Assembly (NCBI GenBank): GCA_946184125.1
Contig: CAMHEL010000014.1
Location: 1 to 43,679, forward strand
Length of the DNA stretch: 43,679 nucleotides
Reading direction: 5' to 3'
From: an uncultured Prevotellaceae bacterium
Lineage (GTDB): Bacteria; Bacteroidota; Bacteroidia; Bacteroidales; Bacteroidaceae
The position numbers and the translations under genes are program-made. Every line of letters starts with the position of its first letter. The first letter of the stretch is position 1. The notes below the pieces were generated by a model. The model was not told the DNA's origin, made no database searches, and saw only the letters and a program-made list of their open reading frames with translations. Below are positions 43,541 to 43,679 of this stretch, one piece after another.

Positions 43541-43679
43541 AGGTGGATTTGCAATCCACCTGCATGGAGTATAAGTTACTATGTTTGCATCGGCAAACGC
43601 AATAAGGGCGCAGTTAAGTCTGGCCCATTTTTAATGCGATTTTCGGATTGCAAATCCTGATATTCAATGCGTCGGGATT
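43541..43679. repeat. Palindrome cluster matching the start of the window
   Basis: AGGTGGATT / AATCCACCT around a TGC loop (about 43552-43572), GGATT-GCA-AATCC (43645-43657) and a truncated CGTCGGGATT (43670-43679). The surrounding words (CAGCGATTCTTACGCTC, CATGGAGTATAAG, GATATTCAATGC) match 86-200, so this is another copy of the same composite repeat, cut by the window edge. Confidence 0.8.

Overview
The window looks like a Bacteroidales chromosome, most probably Prevotella or a close relative. The grounds are: promoter-like TAnnTTTG (-7) and TTTG (-33) pairs before several genes; family markers DUF3098, DUF1599 and a DoxX-like/thioredoxin-like membrane protein; the order tpiA - SPOR protein - folE; a giant BspA-like MBG/leucine-rich surface protein; and intergenic DNA full of palindromes and 7-bp-period repeats. 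No rRNA, tRNA, CRISPR array, transposase or integrase gene was seen.

Region by region. (1) 1-635 is a repeat cluster. (2) 636-10759 is an accessory island. It holds a Ser/Thr kinase with Sel1 repeats on the minus strand, then on the plus strand an HNH endonuclease overlapping a methyltransferase-HIT fusion, a very AT-rich Hsp90-type (GHKL) ATPase plus superfamily 1 helicase split by a frameshift, and a small GYEEGY-repeat membrane protein. Nearly identical 63-bp blocks in inverted orientation (317-379 and 11121-11183) bracket it. (3) 11488-16120 is a minus-strand housekeeping operon, ftsX - DUF3098 - uppP - truB - queA - folK. Its queA/folK junction is tandemly triplicated (73-bp unit) and makes two chained 26-codon mini-ORFs. 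(4) 16343-22916 holds a radical SAM protein and a 1920-residue DUF4011/DUF3320-type helicase with a nuclease-like region, both GC-rich. (5) 22917-28625 holds a repeat cluster and a 1765-residue secreted BspA-like protein with MBG domains and a dockerin-like C terminus. (6) 29122-35884 is a minus-strand RND efflux operon (adaptor, pump, outer membrane factor) ending in an LpxA-type acyltransferase. (7) 36317-43403 is a plus-strand housekeeping run: CCA-adding enzyme, DUF1599, DoxX-like protein, tpiA, SPOR protein, folE, a lipoprotein and exonuclease III. (8) 43404-43679 returns to the palindromes seen at 1-310.

The best candidate for an undescribed system is the inverted-repeat-bounded island, specifically the HNH + methyltransferase-HIT pair beside the GHKL-helicase. 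Its parts are typical of anti-phage or nucleic-acid-processing modules, but the combination does not match a system I can name. The function is inference. The domain signatures, gene overlap, frameshift, AT-rich composition and flanking inverted blocks can be read directly.
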